Part shown: positions 29,490 through 40,620 of the stretch, piece by piece | How positions within the stretch are numbered: the stretch's first letter is position 1 | Layout of the letters: each line of letters opens with the position of its first letter | Origin: Rapana venosa | Taxonomy: Eukaryota; Mollusca; Gastropoda; Neogastropoda; Muricidae | Direction of reading: 5' to 3' | NCBI GenBank assembly: GCA_028751875.1 | Contig: CM054140.1 | Coordinates: 52,605,049-52,669,048 of the forward strand | Length of the DNA: 64,000 nucleotides | The notes under the pieces: generated by a model | What the model saw: only the letters and a program-made list of their open reading frames with translations | Database searches by the model: none | What the model was told of the DNA's origin: nothing | Position numbers and translations under genes: made by a program

Positions 29490-32375
29490 AGATTGCTTAA
29501 ACGTACAGAACACGAAATAAAAAATATAAATCAATCAATCCTGACATATATCATGTCTATAACTTCAGAGAAGTGGCCAACAAAACAGGACCTCCATAAA
29601 GGCTACATGAATATCAACAGTGCAACAAACAAAAAGATGGCATTGCAACGATACTATACAACAGTCGGAATCAGTTTCATTTGTTTTGCCTACCTGAATC
29701 CCGACTTCCTCCAAATATAACAGATATGAATATTCCAGGGTATCAAATCTTCTGGGAAGATCCACACAAACCCAAGTCCACTTGGTTACCTACATATATA
29801 TCTTCCTCGCTCAGTTGTAAAAGAATATATATCCTTGATGTTTATTACATTGAATCGATGTGGGTAGAAATCAAATTAAAACACAGTAGACCAATATATA
29901 TAGGATTTTTATACAGAAATCTTTCAAAAACCACAAACTGGTTAAAAAAACTCAACTCCCTTATGGATGAAGTAATACTTCTAAACTATAAAACAATTAT
30001 TCTTGGGGATTTCAACATAGACTTATTAAAAGCTAAAACAAAATGGAGTAACAATATACAATGTTTGGCCTAGAACAACTAATAGATAGACCGACTCGGA
30101 TAACAAATAACTCTAGAACGTCAATAGATCATATTAGAAAACAATACAACAGAAGTATGCTCTCCCTCCTGTGGATGCAATGATCATAATCCAGTATGCT
30201 TTACTTGGTTTTAAAATCGTATCAAAGTACCTAAAGTAGGGCATAAAACTGTTTACAGAAAGTTTAAAAACTTTAACGAGCACGATTTTCTTCTTTCAGA
30301 CTTGATTAAATCACCATTACATGACATACATCAAATCAGAGACCCCGATGAAGCTGCTGAATTTTGGATTAGCACATTTACTTCAGTGTACAAGCATGCC
30401 CCCCTTCATAAAAAAGTGAAAGAAAAAATCAAACCGCCTTGGATAACAAAAGACAGAATCTGAAATACACTTAAGAGACTATTTGAAAACCCATTGTTCA
30501 AAAGAGCAGTTCAGAGCACAAAGAAACAAAGTAACTTAACTAAAACGCAGATCAAAACGTGATTACTTTCCAAAGTTGTTAATTACAACTACCCACTCTC
30601 GCCAAGTATAGAAAACCATCAATACATTATGTAATAAATCTATACAAAAAGTCTACAGACAGTTAAAAACATATCAGCTGAAGAATTGAACAACCCCTTC
30701 TTTGCTACCAAATATCATATGACAAGTCAAGTAAAAACGATCTCCATTACTTAGAACAATATATCGAATCAAAATAGATAAAATTCTCATTTAAACTACT
30801 GCCAATGACAATCATAGACGTGTTGGAAAGCCTATCTCTTCAAAAAAGTTCCAGAACGCGTAATCTAGACATTCTAGATGGAAGAATAGTGAAACTTTCT
30901 GGTCAAGTTATAGCTGGAACACTGACATATTTGTATAACTTGTGCATAGAAAAAACAACTTTCCTGTCATATTTAAAAGGACAAAATTCATACCAGTCCA
31001 CAAATCAGGTGATTCTGCTTGTCCTTCAAATTACAGACCATTTTCAATTCTGTCTGTCTTATCTAAACCTATCGAAAAACATCCAAAAATCTGTATATTC
31101 CACTTTGTAAACAACAACCTATTAAATGAAGATCAATCAGGTTTTCGTAAGAAGTATTCCTCTAACACAGCTCTTACTCAAATTACGGACAGTCTCCTAC
31201 ACAATATCCATGAAAATAAATGTACAGGTCTTCTTTTTGTTGACTTTGAAAAAAGCATTTGATGTTATCAATCATTCCCTGTTATTGCGTAAACTTCTCT
31301 TGTATAAACTAGTACCAAAAAATGATAAATCTTTTGAAAAGCTGTTGGTCACTTAGACAGCAACTAGTAACTGCACATAATCAAACATCAGAATTAGTAC
31401 CTACTAAACACGGAGTACCACAAGAGTCAATATTGTATCCACTTCTTATTTCAATCTATGTAAATGACTTATCCCAATTGCTAGAGTAGCTGTGAAATGT
31501 TTGCTGATGACACATCCCTCTATTGTAGTGATTTTGACCCCCACAGACTTACACTCAAACTTAAAAACAGTATTGACAGATTGGTTACTTGGACTCAGTT
31601 AAACCATATGCCCCTAAATGCACAAAAAAGTAAGTGTATGTACCTACTGGCAAGAAAAGAGAGACAAAAAATAAAACATTAATTCCAACGCTGTTGATAT
31701 GTAAGAGTAATTGAAGAAGTTGACTCACACAAAATTCTGGGTGTAATTACTGACAAAATCTTACTTGGACTGACGACGTGATGGCACTAGGAAAACGTCT
31801 CGCTTACAAGCTACTTTAATTATCAAACATAAAACACTTTCTGAATAACCTCTTGCAAACTATTTTTTGCGCCATACTTTGCCTATAGTGGACTCTGCTT
31901 TATCTCTTTGGGACAGTTGCAGTGAAATAAGTTTAACATTGATTCATCGATCATATAAAAGAGCTCTGAAACTTACTTGTTCTGTTAAGATCAAGCTCCC
32001 TAATCCTTAACGATTGTATGCAAACAAATATTATTCTAACCTTCAAATACAGACTTTGTCTAAATAAAGCTCTATTTGTACAGAAAGTTGTCAATGAAAA
32101 TGCCCCTCCAAAGATCACCAACAGCTTTCAAAGTCAATGAGCACAGACATCATCATCTACTAACATTTCCGAGACCAAGAAATAATCTTGACAAAACAAG
32201 CTTCTTATACTCAGGTAGCGATTTATGGAACAAGCTCCCAAAACGCTTAAAATATATCAAAAACAAATATTACTTCAAGACACAGCTAAAACGCCATTTA
32301 ATGCACAAAAGTCTAGGTATTGACTTAAAAGGCAAATCAGCCATGCTTAAATTTATCAGCACATTCTGCATTTCT
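29490..32375 (+). pseudogene. CR1-like LINE ORF2 (endonuclease + reverse transcriptase), degenerate
   Basis: ORF2 of a non-LTR retrotransposon related to, but diverged from, that at 44.3-47.1 kb. An apurinic-type endonuclease is seen at 29,590-30,230 (LPPNITDMNIPGYQIF, ESMWVEI, ILGDFNIDLL, then CGCNDHNPVCFTW after frameshift). The linker KPPWITKDRI is near 30,440. The reverse transcriptase has IPVHKSGDSACPSNYRPFSI (30,980-31,040), LLFVDFEK (31,231-31,254), a damaged GVPQxSI motif (31,412-31,432) and an intact FADDTSLY catalytic box at 31,498-31,521. A C-terminal segment ending FKTQLKRHLM follows at 32,271-32,300. At least ten frameshifts and stops. ORF1 is absent, so this is a truncated copy. 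Confidence 0.85.
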
Positions 32376-33325
32376 TAAACATATTTCAAGTATGTTTTAC
32401 TGTGACTGTAAATTTTACAGTCAAACGCTGTATGTGTGTGGAGTAAGAAGAAGGGGGGAAAGAGACACTCTTATTAAGCGAAAAAGTAAGAGAAATCTAT
32501 ATAAGTTCGTGTATAATCTACAAATTTTAAAACAACACGGAAAGGAGAAAACAAAATGGCAGACCCAATAGCTAGATGTTGTTACACACACACTCTCTCT
32601 TTCTCTCTCCCTTCCCTCATGCCTTTTTTCTTGTCCAATTCAATAGGTTTTATTGTGGAAGTTGTTTTTAATTGCCGTTAGAGATGAGATTATTAGTATT
32701 ATTATAAGCGTTATTGTTTTGGTTTGATAGTCCAGTTTATTATGACCTTTTGATTTTTGTATTATGTAGGGGTTTTAATTGTTTGTATAATTGTCTCTTT
32801 ATTATTATTTTCTATTTGATTGAATGTGTTTTCCCCTTCCTCATTGATACTCTCCCCCCTTCTCCCCACCGTCCTTTCCATCGCTTTGTTGTTGGTATTA
32901 TCACGTTGTTGTCTCATGGTGATGGGTGGTTATTTGTTATGTTGTCTCATGGTGATGGGTGATTATCATCATTATTATATTTCTATTATAATTATCAGTA
33001 TCATTGACTTATTTTTGCTTGTTTGATAGTTATTGTGTGAATATATTTATATTTAAAAAGCGCTACTTGAAGAGTATGAGCGCATATGAGCACACGTTTG
33101 CGTGGGTGGCGGAGGAGAGGAGGGATGTCATTGCACGCAATATTGTCAGTGCTAATGACAATGAATGCCTAGTATTTTCTAAGGTTTTGTTCCTGAACCT
33201 TTTTTTATTTTTTCCCCTAAAGTATGAACGTGAAAGAATGAATGACATAGTAGGTGATGTAATTTGTTTGACGTTTTATGATTTAAAAAAAAATCTTAAA
33301 ACATTCTTTACCTAAGAGGGTGCGT
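32376..33325. other. AT-rich region downstream of LINE, unassigned
   Basis: It could be the LINE's 3' UTR, but it lacks the shared CR1/SINE-B tail seen at 47.7 kb. GTTGTCTCATGGTGATGGGT occurs twice (32,908-32,927 and 32,942-32,961). No gene. Confidence 0.4.
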
Positions 33326-33329
33326 GTGT

Positions 33330-33359
33330 GCACGTGCGCGCACAGGCGGGCGCGCGCGC

Positions 33360-33445
<86 letters not shown>
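33330..33445. repeat. (GC)n and (GT)n microsatellite
   Basis: GCGCGCGCGTGCGCGC passing into about 34 GT units. Confidence 0.95.
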
Positions 33446-33696
33446 ATGTATGTGTGTTAATTTGTGTGTATGTATGTGTGAGTAATTTGTATTTTGCAGT
33501 GTTGTTTTATTGGTTTTCCTCGTTTTTTATTGGTACACTTTATTGGTCAAGGTTGTAATAATGTAGTACTTCAGTATTATCATTAAATAAATTTTCTTTT
33601 TAGATGGATGGCTTGACGAAAAAAAGCAAATGCATTGCTCATTAAATGTACCATCTAGAAATAAAAAATTGACTTGAATGAACAGACGTAAAATCG

Positions 33697-33788
33697 CAGC
33701 AGCAGCAGCAGCAACAACAACAACAACACCAACACCAACAACAACACACACACACAACAACAACAACAACACACCCAACCACAACCAC

Positions 33789-33832
<44 letters not shown>
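33697..33832. repeat. (CAG/CAA)n and (CA)n microsatellite
   Basis: GCAGCAGCAGCAG, CAACAACAACAAC, then (CA)n at 33,790-33,830. Confidence 0.95.
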
Positions 33833-34080
33833 AAAAACCCCAGCTACACAACAACAAAAGTCCAACCTATGATTTAAAGAAAAGATACATGTATATTCAA
33901 CAAACACATAATCCTCAACTGACCTGAACATTAATGTCAAAGAGATGCATCGATTATAATTACTTTGAGAAAGGAGATAGGTATATATTCAATAAACACA
34001 CAATCCCCAACTGTCAAACATTAATATAAACCAGATATATTGATTACAATTAAACAATTTAGATAGCGTAAAAATAGAGG

Positions 34081-34083
<3 letters not shown>

Positions 34084-34155
<72 letters not shown>

Positions 34156-34170
34156 AAGAGAGAGAGAGGA
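34084..34170. repeat. (GA)n microsatellite
   Basis: GA repeats with a few GGA interruptions. Confidence 0.95.
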
Positions 34171-34267
34171 GAAGGAGAGCATGTTCAGGTGCATCAATAT
34201 CAAGCAACCAGGAGAAAAAAATTATATAATTATTAATCCAAACACAAAAATCTGTCTTACTTTTAAA

Positions 34268-34521
34268 TGTGATGGTGCAGTAATTAGATTACCTCCCATG
34301 GGATCAGAGTGACATGTTACTATATTGGGACACACCTGCAAATTGTGCAGTACTCTGTTTCCTTGGGTGGTAGTTGAATGCCGTTGGATGCACTTCGCCT
34401 ACCTGGTAAAATGTAGAATGTATGCAGCCTCTATATTGAAGACACATCCTAACTGGGAGACTGTACCTTGTAACCCATGTTTGTGCAGGGATAGGACGTC
34501 AAGTAAGTTAACTCTGTTACA
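34268..34521 (+). repeat. Candidate LTR of a Gypsy-like retrotransposon
   Basis: Starts TGTGATGGTGCAG and ends CTCTGTTACA, so it has short TGT...ACA inverted ends. Its first 165 bp recur at 34,666-34,835 (direct repeat). Immediately after the 3' end lies a primer-binding-site-like CGGTGTCAGAAGTGGA. At 254 bp it is within the range of small Mag/SURL-type LTRs. No gag or pol is left. Confidence 0.5.
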
Positions 34522-34523
34522 AA

Positions 34524-34539
34524 CGGTGTCAGAAGTGGA
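34524..34539 (+). other. Candidate primer-binding site
   Basis: CGGTGTCAGAAGTGGA two bases after the LTR end. The GGTGTCAGAAGTGG form is familiar as a tRNA-3'-end complement in invertebrate Gypsy elements. Confidence 0.4.
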
Positions 34540-34665
34540 ATTAAACACCCAAGATTGTGAAGAGAAGGGACATCATATATGTCCACTCTGTTACATTGGT
34601 AGTATGGGTGTGGTCAAATACCCTGGGTGATAATTGGTGGCCACTGGCTTGAAAATCAAATATGC

Positions 34666-34835
34666 TGGTTGGTGCAGTAATTAGATTACCTCCCAGGGGA
34701 TCAGAGTGACATGTTACTATATTGGGATACACCTGCAAATTGTGCAGTACTCAGTTTCGTGAGTGGTAGTTGAATGCCGTCCGTTGGATGCACTCCGCCA
34801 ACATGGTGAAATGTAGAGTTAATGCAGCCTCTTCA
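34666..34835 (+). repeat. Second, truncated LTR copy
   Basis: TGGTGCAGTAATTAGATTACC...AATGCAGCCTCT repeats 34,268-34,433 with few changes. It stops at about 34,835. Only about 145 bp lie between the end of the first copy and the start of this one, so the internal region is deleted. Confidence 0.6.
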
Positions 34836-35094
34836 GAGAGTACATAAACAATACTATGAATCGAAGAGGCAAAACTCTGAAATGGTTTTCTGTACATCGG
34901 CCTTAGACCACAATACAGTACAGAGGACAATAATGGGGACAATGAATTTTTTTTATTCGAAAGCTTTGATTGCATCTACATACCTTGGCATGTACCCAAA
35001 ACTGTGCACTCCTCGCTAGACATTCAAAAACCATGAATAACTTAAGTGCTGTCTTAGACTAAAAATTTCAAGAAAAAACAGCTTTAAAAAAACC
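34836..35094. other. Unassigned DNA
   Basis: A 65-codon open frame at 34,822-35,019 with no recognised feature. Confidence 0.35.
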
Positions 35095-35880
35095 TTAGTT
35101 CATTTAATAATATAAATAATCAATGGATTTTGTATAACGCTATATCTTGGAAAAAAAAAATCAAAGCGCTTGCATTCAACATATTCTTAGTCATGCAGCC
35201 AATAACTATTAAAAGCTTTTTGAAAAAAAAAAATCAAATGTACGCACCTACTCACACCCAGGTTTGCTTTGGCAAGGTGGATGTGGGCTGTTGAAGGCAG
35301 GGGCAGTTTTGAGATGAAAGAGGAGGGGAAAAGTTAGGTTTGAAATAAATATGTCTTGAAGGTGTATTTAAATGTGTCATAAGTAGGCTTTTGTTGAAGA
35401 GAGACGGGAACGTTGTTCTAGATGGATGGACCAGAAATAGAGAAAGAGCGACGACCAACAGTGGATTGGTTGAATCTAAGTATTCGTAAGCACAAGGTAC
35501 CAACAGCAGAGCGGAGGGAACGATAGGGAGTGTACAGGTGGAGACATTCACAGAGGTAGGAGAGTGCTGTTTGGTGGAGAACATTTGTAACAGAAGGTAC
35601 TGATCTTATAGTTTACTCTCTGTGGCACAGACAACCAGTGGAGAGAAGCAAGAGAGGAGTAATAAGTTCAGATTTTTTCTTTCTGAGGACTAGTCGAGCT
35701 GCAGAGTTTTGTATACGTTGATGGGCGTGATTAGATGTTGCTGGCAGACCAGCTAAAAGATAATTGCAATGCCAATAGTCCAGGTGTGAAAGAATGAGAG
35801 ACGCAACAAATTTGGATGTTGCATCAGTGGACGGGTACTTTCAAATTGTACTAATTTACCCTGCTCATTTAAGATACTAC
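35095..35880 (-). pseudogene. L2-like LINE, 3' fragment (copy 2, more decayed)
   Basis: Aligns with 36,005-36,810. The C-terminal ORF2 segment (PSTWNDLPLSLRQKP equivalent) is frameshifted at about 35,350-35,480. The 3' end AAGCGCTTTGATTTTTTTTTTCC..AGCG..ATA and ATTATTT tail is at 35,095-35,195. It lacks the catalytic part. Confidence 0.75.
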
Positions 35881-36002
35881 ATGAATGCAACAGGACACGG
35901 AACAAAGAAACCGAGGGAGTTATACTTGATGATGTCAACTCTTGACCGCAAACAAAATACAAACATGAGATATAGCATATATCATGATAGTTGTTTTTTA
36001 CA

Positions 36003-36161
36003 CTAATAATAATAATATATGGAATTTATAAAGCGCTGAATCTTGTAAAAAAACAAACAAATCGAAGCGCTTGCATTCAATCATTTACAGGCATGCAACT
36101 CTCCTTAAACATAATGAACAACAGATTTCAAAACCATGCGCGCGCACGCATGCACGCACAC

Positions 36162-36241
<80 letters not shown>

Positions 36242-37230
36242 GGAACAACACTTAGAAGGTGAAAGATGCTGTTGAAAAATTAGGGACAGATATTTGGGGG
36301 GAAAGTCTCAGGTAGGAAATAAGTGTGTTTTGAGGCTGGATTTGAAGGTATCAAGTGAAGGCTTTTGGCGAAGTGAAAGAGGGAGGTCATTCCAGGTGGA
36401 TGGACCAGAAACAGAGAAGTAGCGACGGCCAACAGTGGTTTGTTTGAATCTGGGTGTTCGAAAGCACAAAGTATCTGCGGCTGAACGAAGGGAACGGGAT
36501 GGAGTGTACAGATGAAGACAGTAACAGAGATAAGGGGGTGCAGATTTGTGGAGACATTTGAAACAGAGGGTATTGATTTTATACTCCAGTCTTTGTGAGA
36601 CAGGCAGCCAGTGAAGTGATCGCAGAAGAGGAGTGATGTGTTCAGATTTTTTCTTTCTTAGGACCAGTCGAGCTGCAGAGTTTTGTATGCGTTGAAGAGA
36701 GTGGATAGATGATGCCAAAAGAGAATTACAGTAGACTAAACGTGAAAGAATAAGAGATGTGACAAGCTTGGAAGTTGCATCAGTGGACAGATACTTGCGA
36801 ATCGCGCTTATGCGCCGTAATTGATAATAGCAAGACTGGCAGGTCTGGGTGATGAATTTTTTCATAGAGAGTGTGTTGTCAAGAACTACTCCTAAATACT
36901 TCACAGAGTTGGACAAAGGAACTGACGTATTGCCGAATTCTATTGAAGTTTTGGCGATAGAGGAAAGTTTATGTTGGGTCCCTATAAACATGGCTTGGGT
37001 TTTATCGGCATTAAGTTGTAACTTGTTCTGAGTCATCCAGTTTTGAATGTCTTGAAGGCAGTAGGACATATTTGCCAGGAGGGAAGGCAAGTTTTCAACA
37101 GTATCACTGCACTGAAGCTGAGTACCATCGGCATAGAAATGATGATCAATATGGTGGTTGTTTATTATATGTGAGAGTGGAGCATTGTAGAGAGTAAAGA
37201 GAACAGGGCCCAGGACTGATCCTAGCATTT
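36003..37230 (-). pseudogene. L2-like LINE ORF2 3' half and 3' UTR, 5'-truncated
   Basis: A 306-codon frame (37,228-36,308) covers the reverse transcriptase from GSVLGPVLFTLYNAPL through the catalytic box, which reads YADG instead of YADD, to KLQLNADKTQAMFIGT, SVKYLGVVLDNTLS, ITPLLRSLHWLPVSQRLEYK and the C-terminal WNDLPLSLRQ...FKSSLKTHLF. This pattern is that of L2-related elements. The 3' UTR contains a (CA)n expansion at 36,160-36,239 and ends GCGCTTCGATTTG...TACAAGATTCAGCGCTTTATAAATTCC plus ATTATT units (36,003-36,075), shared with SINE-A. It is 5'-truncated at about 37,230 and inactive because of the D-to-G change. Confidence 0.9.
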
Positions 37231-37307
37231 TACAAAAATTATTTACAAGAAAACTCTTGTCTACTGAATATAATTATGTCAGCATGAGAGACACAGACGT
37301 ACGTATG

Positions 37308-37327
37308 AGAGGGGGGGGGGGGGGGGG
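37308..37327. repeat. G homopolymer
   Basis: Nineteen or more Gs on the plus strand. Confidence 0.9.
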
Positions 37328-37562
37328 TTAGAGAGAGAAACAGACAGACATACGGGCATACATGTACACAATACAAAGACACATATAAAGAACGTGTAAT
37401 GAGGAAAAACAAGTGCAGGTAACCATTAACAACTTCATTCCCATCGTAATGATGATTTTTCTCCAAGATTCGAAAAAGAAGAAAACAAGAAAAATGTTTA
37501 CTACAAATTAAAATTTTGAAGACGGCATATGGGGAATTCTTTGAGTAAAGACCATGCCTTTG

Positions 37563-37617
37563 GCCTGACATCACTCGAATTTCGGCTCCTGGTTGAGCAC
37601 TCATCAGAGATCCTGGC
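37563..37617 (-). ncRNA. Type I hammerhead ribozyme motif, copy 3 (non-cleavable site)
   Basis: On the minus strand: CTGATGA (canonical core, complement of 37,601-37,607), stem II GCTC/GAGC around AACCAG, GAAA, stem III U-G type with loop TCGA, but the triplet is GTG, with G at the cleavage position (37,572). The core is otherwise canonical, while stem I is weakened. Presumably a once active copy. Confidence 0.5.
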
Positions 37618-37920
37618 AGTATTTGATACTTCACTCATCCTCTGTGGTACGTAACAGCAAGACACTCTTCACTATTGCCGCCTTAAGAATAAATAAATAT
37701 TCTTGTGGCCTACCAGCGCTGCCAGCAAAGATGAAAATAGAAAGAGAAGGGAAATATATGATAATGGTTAAAAAAAAATGTATATGAAAATAAGTGGCTA
37801 ACGAACTTTTGTGCCTTACGATCTTTAGGGATCCTTTTTCAAATCAAAAGTATGCAAGGGAGATAATAAAATCTGTAACAAGCCAATAAGTCTGTTTTAG
37901 CTGGATAACAATGTTAACCC

Positions 37921-38164
37921 ACGGAGAGTTGTCCCTGGCAAAATTCTTAGAAAAAAGCCACTCTGATAGGGAAACAAATACAGTTGCAGACATGAAAAAA
38001 AAGGGTGGCGCTGCGCTTGTGGCGACGCGCTCTCCCGCTCTCCCCGGGGAGAGCAGCCCGAATTTCACGGAGAGAAATCTGCCGTGACTTAAAGTGGTAT
38101 GAAATGAAATCTGAGCGCTTTGATTTGTTGCTTTACAAGATTCAGCGCTATATAAATTCCATTA

Positions 38165-38198
<34 letters not shown>

Positions 38199-38225
38199 AC
38201 CCGAACATTGTCAGACATGGGCCTA
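37921..38225 (+). mobile_element. SINE-A copy 2, full length, with target duplication
   Basis: Begins ACGGAGAGTTGTCCCTGGC, has the GC-rich core GGCGACGCGCTCTCCC, the inverted repeat CTCTCCCCGGGGAGAG (38,037-38,052), ATTTCACGGAGAGAAATCTG, then the tail TTTACAAGATTCAGCGCTA, TATAAATTCCATTATATTA and (ATT)n to 38,195. Direct repeats TTTTAGCTGGATAACAATGT (37,895-37,914) and the same at 38,226-38,245 flank it, a target-site duplication of about 22-25 bp. The last 40 bp share the 3' end of the L2-like LINE. I did not recognise a clear tRNA head. Confidence 0.85.
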
Positions 38226-38290
38226 TTTTAGCTGGATAACAATGTTACCCATAACATTATCAGACACTTTTGAGCTTTTGTGTGTACGTA

Positions 38291-38291
<1 letters not shown>

Positions 38292-38343
<52 letters not shown>
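38292..38343. repeat. (ATT)n microsatellite
   Basis: Seventeen ATT units. Possibly the tail of a lost SINE-A or L2 copy. Confidence 0.9.
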
Positions 38344-38344
<1 letters not shown>

Positions 38345-38346
38345 GT

Positions 38347-38375
38347 GTTATAGTGTGCACTTTGCACACTATAAC
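38347..38375. repeat. Perfect 13-bp hairpin
   Basis: GTTATAGTGTGCA / TGCACACTATAAC with loop CTT, just before the start of the duplicated CR1 block. Confidence 0.85.
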
Positions 38376-40615
38376 TTTTGAATTGAACCTACCCCCCCAT
38401 GACCCCCTTCCCTCCCCCTTTCTCTTTTAGACGGAAGTGTTTGTCTTGGTTAAACTTCATGGTTTTATTGACGTAAAGACGGATTAAGGTTTCTTTGTAA
38501 GTGAGGAGAGTGTCAAAGCAACTCTTGTCCATCCCTATACATCTGGCTAGTTGTGGTTGTTGCATGGGTCTTTGTAAAGAAAAGAGTCCAAGCGTCTGTT
38601 CCTTTCCCATCCCTTTGCAATGCTTGCCTCCAGTGGCCAGCTGTGTGGGGTGAAGTGTAACGTACTGTAGGCTATTGTATTGTACTCCAAGTTGTTTGTA
38701 CCGCGTCATTAAGAGGTGGGGTAGGGTCTCGTTGGTATTTCCTCTGTTTCTTGTTGAAGGCTGCTCTGAGATGATGTCAACCTCGCTAAGTAGGTGTGGG
38801 TCATCAGGTCCCAAGGAATGTTCTGGTCACCTGAAACCAGTTAAGCCCCATCGTAGTCGCCAAACTGTCTGACAATGGCTTTGTGGTTGGAGTGGGGCAG
38901 TCTGTGTAAACACTTCAACGTGATTCGATATGCTGTAAACTATACCATATGTGCTCTTTTTCATCCTACCCCTCTTCAGTGGAAATCGGAGCCCTGCCAC
39001 TAAACTGTAATATAACAGGATGTGTGGCATTTTCGAAGTCATTTTCTTTGCTGTCTGGTGACGAAGTCAGAGGTAACGTCTTGTTTCTTCAAACTAGAGG
39101 GGCTGACTGATGAAGCTCTACAAGATGACTTAGAACCGAAAACTGCAGTGTTTCTTCTGTTTGAGCTGTAAGTGAAAATTCTTTTATTGATGAACAGTTG
39201 GTTGTTGATCATAGAGGTTTATTAATGCTAAAGCTGATTTTATATAGTGTTTGCGACTAAGCTGGGAGTAAGTCAAGGAGTGCTTGTCACGTTGTGTGTA
39301 TTACTTGGATTTAATAATTATTGATTGGTTAATTTTTCTGGTTCAATAAAAGTGTGTGTAGTTGCTTTGCACATAAAAGAGCACATATGGCTAAGGTCAT
39401 AAAAATTTTGATGTTTAATAATAAAGTCATCGTGGATGTATTCTAATTTCTATGGTTCAATGTTCATAATTATTAAAGTGGAATCTCATGAATGACTAAC
39501 CAATATTTGATGTTTATGTTTTATTGAGATAGTTATAAATCGCTTTGACCATGGGAAAAATAATGTGGATTGAGAGCAAAATTGTTGGGGTAAACGACTA
39601 TGGAATGAAGTGAGTGAGAGTTGAAGACTTTAACGTTAGCCTAGGACTGGAATGCTGACTTAGGACAAGGCCTAGCTCTGCGCCCTGTGGCAATGAGACT
39701 GTTAAAGATGTTAGGCTAGGACCTATGGTGTGTGGTCAGTCATTTGAATCGAAAGTTGACCATTTTGTATGTGATATCTGTGACACTCTAGATTATGCCT
39801 GCTCTCTCTCTCTCTGCCTCTCTGCCACGCCTGTCTCTCTCTCTGTCTCTCGCTGTGTCTCTGTCTGTCTCTGTCTCTCTGCCTCTGTGTCTCTCTCTGT
39901 CTCTCTGTGTCTCTCTCTGTCTCTGTCACTGTCTTTCTCTTCCATTATTCGGATTGCACCTGTGCTGCTGGTTATATTGTAACGGTGTGTCCATGTGAGA
40001 TATTGGTGAAAAAGTAACATAGTTTGTTTTCATTTTGTCACACATCCTTCATTCGCCCGTCACAGTTGAATGCACATGGATAGTTGAAATGTAAATCCTT
40101 GACCACACTGTTCCTTTGTGACTGAGTCAGCCATGTTGGCTTGTGCTACAGATGTGGGATGTCCAGTGTCACCAGCCACCAAGGTGTGTTACAGCATGAG
40201 GTGTGAAGTGCTCTCAAGTTCTGGCTCCCTGGCTGTCTAGGCTAGGCCTACCCAACCACGAAGTGTTGTGTGTAGGCCTATGGGTGTTTGTGTGTGTAGG
40301 CCTTCATATTATTGTGCCCCTAGTGCCATCACTAGACCTAGTCTGTGTTCACAGCTTTTGATGGCCTTGCTCTAACACCCCCCCCCCCTCTCTTCTTCCT
40401 TCAGTCCAAGCCTTCTACCCTTTATTTCACATAGGCCTAGTATTGTTTGAAATTTCTCCATGGTCAGATATATACTTAAGTGTTCCCTATATTCAAAGAT
40501 GTGAACTGTGGGACCAGAGGCCATGGGTTAGAAACATCAGAACCTCCAATCTCCCGTTTTTCGTCCCACTCCATCTCACATCCCTATTCCCTTTGTCCAC
40601 CCACCCCACCCCCCA
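38376..40615. other. Presumed 5' region of CR1-like LINE, no gene recognised
   Basis: No protein family seen. Contains a (CTCTGT)n-like tract (39,800-39,935) and several TAGGCCTA words (for example 39,712, 40,250, 40,270). A CTGATGA...CGAAAA motif at 39,107-39,145 was examined as a hammerhead and rejected. The region recurs with deletions at 48.09-50.1 kb. Confidence 0.4.
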
Positions 40616-40620
40616 AAAAA

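Larger units (their letters stand above)
37384..38275 (-). mobile_element. Hammerhead-bearing repeat, inverted copy 3, split by SINE-A
   Basis: Reverse complement of 24,640-25,240, with CGCAC..TTTTTCCTCATTACACG at 37,384, ATTCGAAAAAG, GGCATGG, CTCATCCTCTGTGGTACGTAACAGC (37,635-37,660) and CTCCCTTGCATACTTTTGATTTG (37,847-37,865) in the right order. SINE-A (37,921-38,225) is inserted and flanked by duplicates of TTTTAGCTGGATAACAATGTT. The last part (38,226-38,275) completes the repeat. Confidence 0.8.

Noticed and set aside
39107..39150. Hammerhead-like CTGATGA...CGAAAA in the CR1 5' region
   Set aside because: The core words are present, but stem II does not pair, the strands around it do not form stem I, and the triplet is GTG in the clean copy. 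The copy B version is unreliable sequence.
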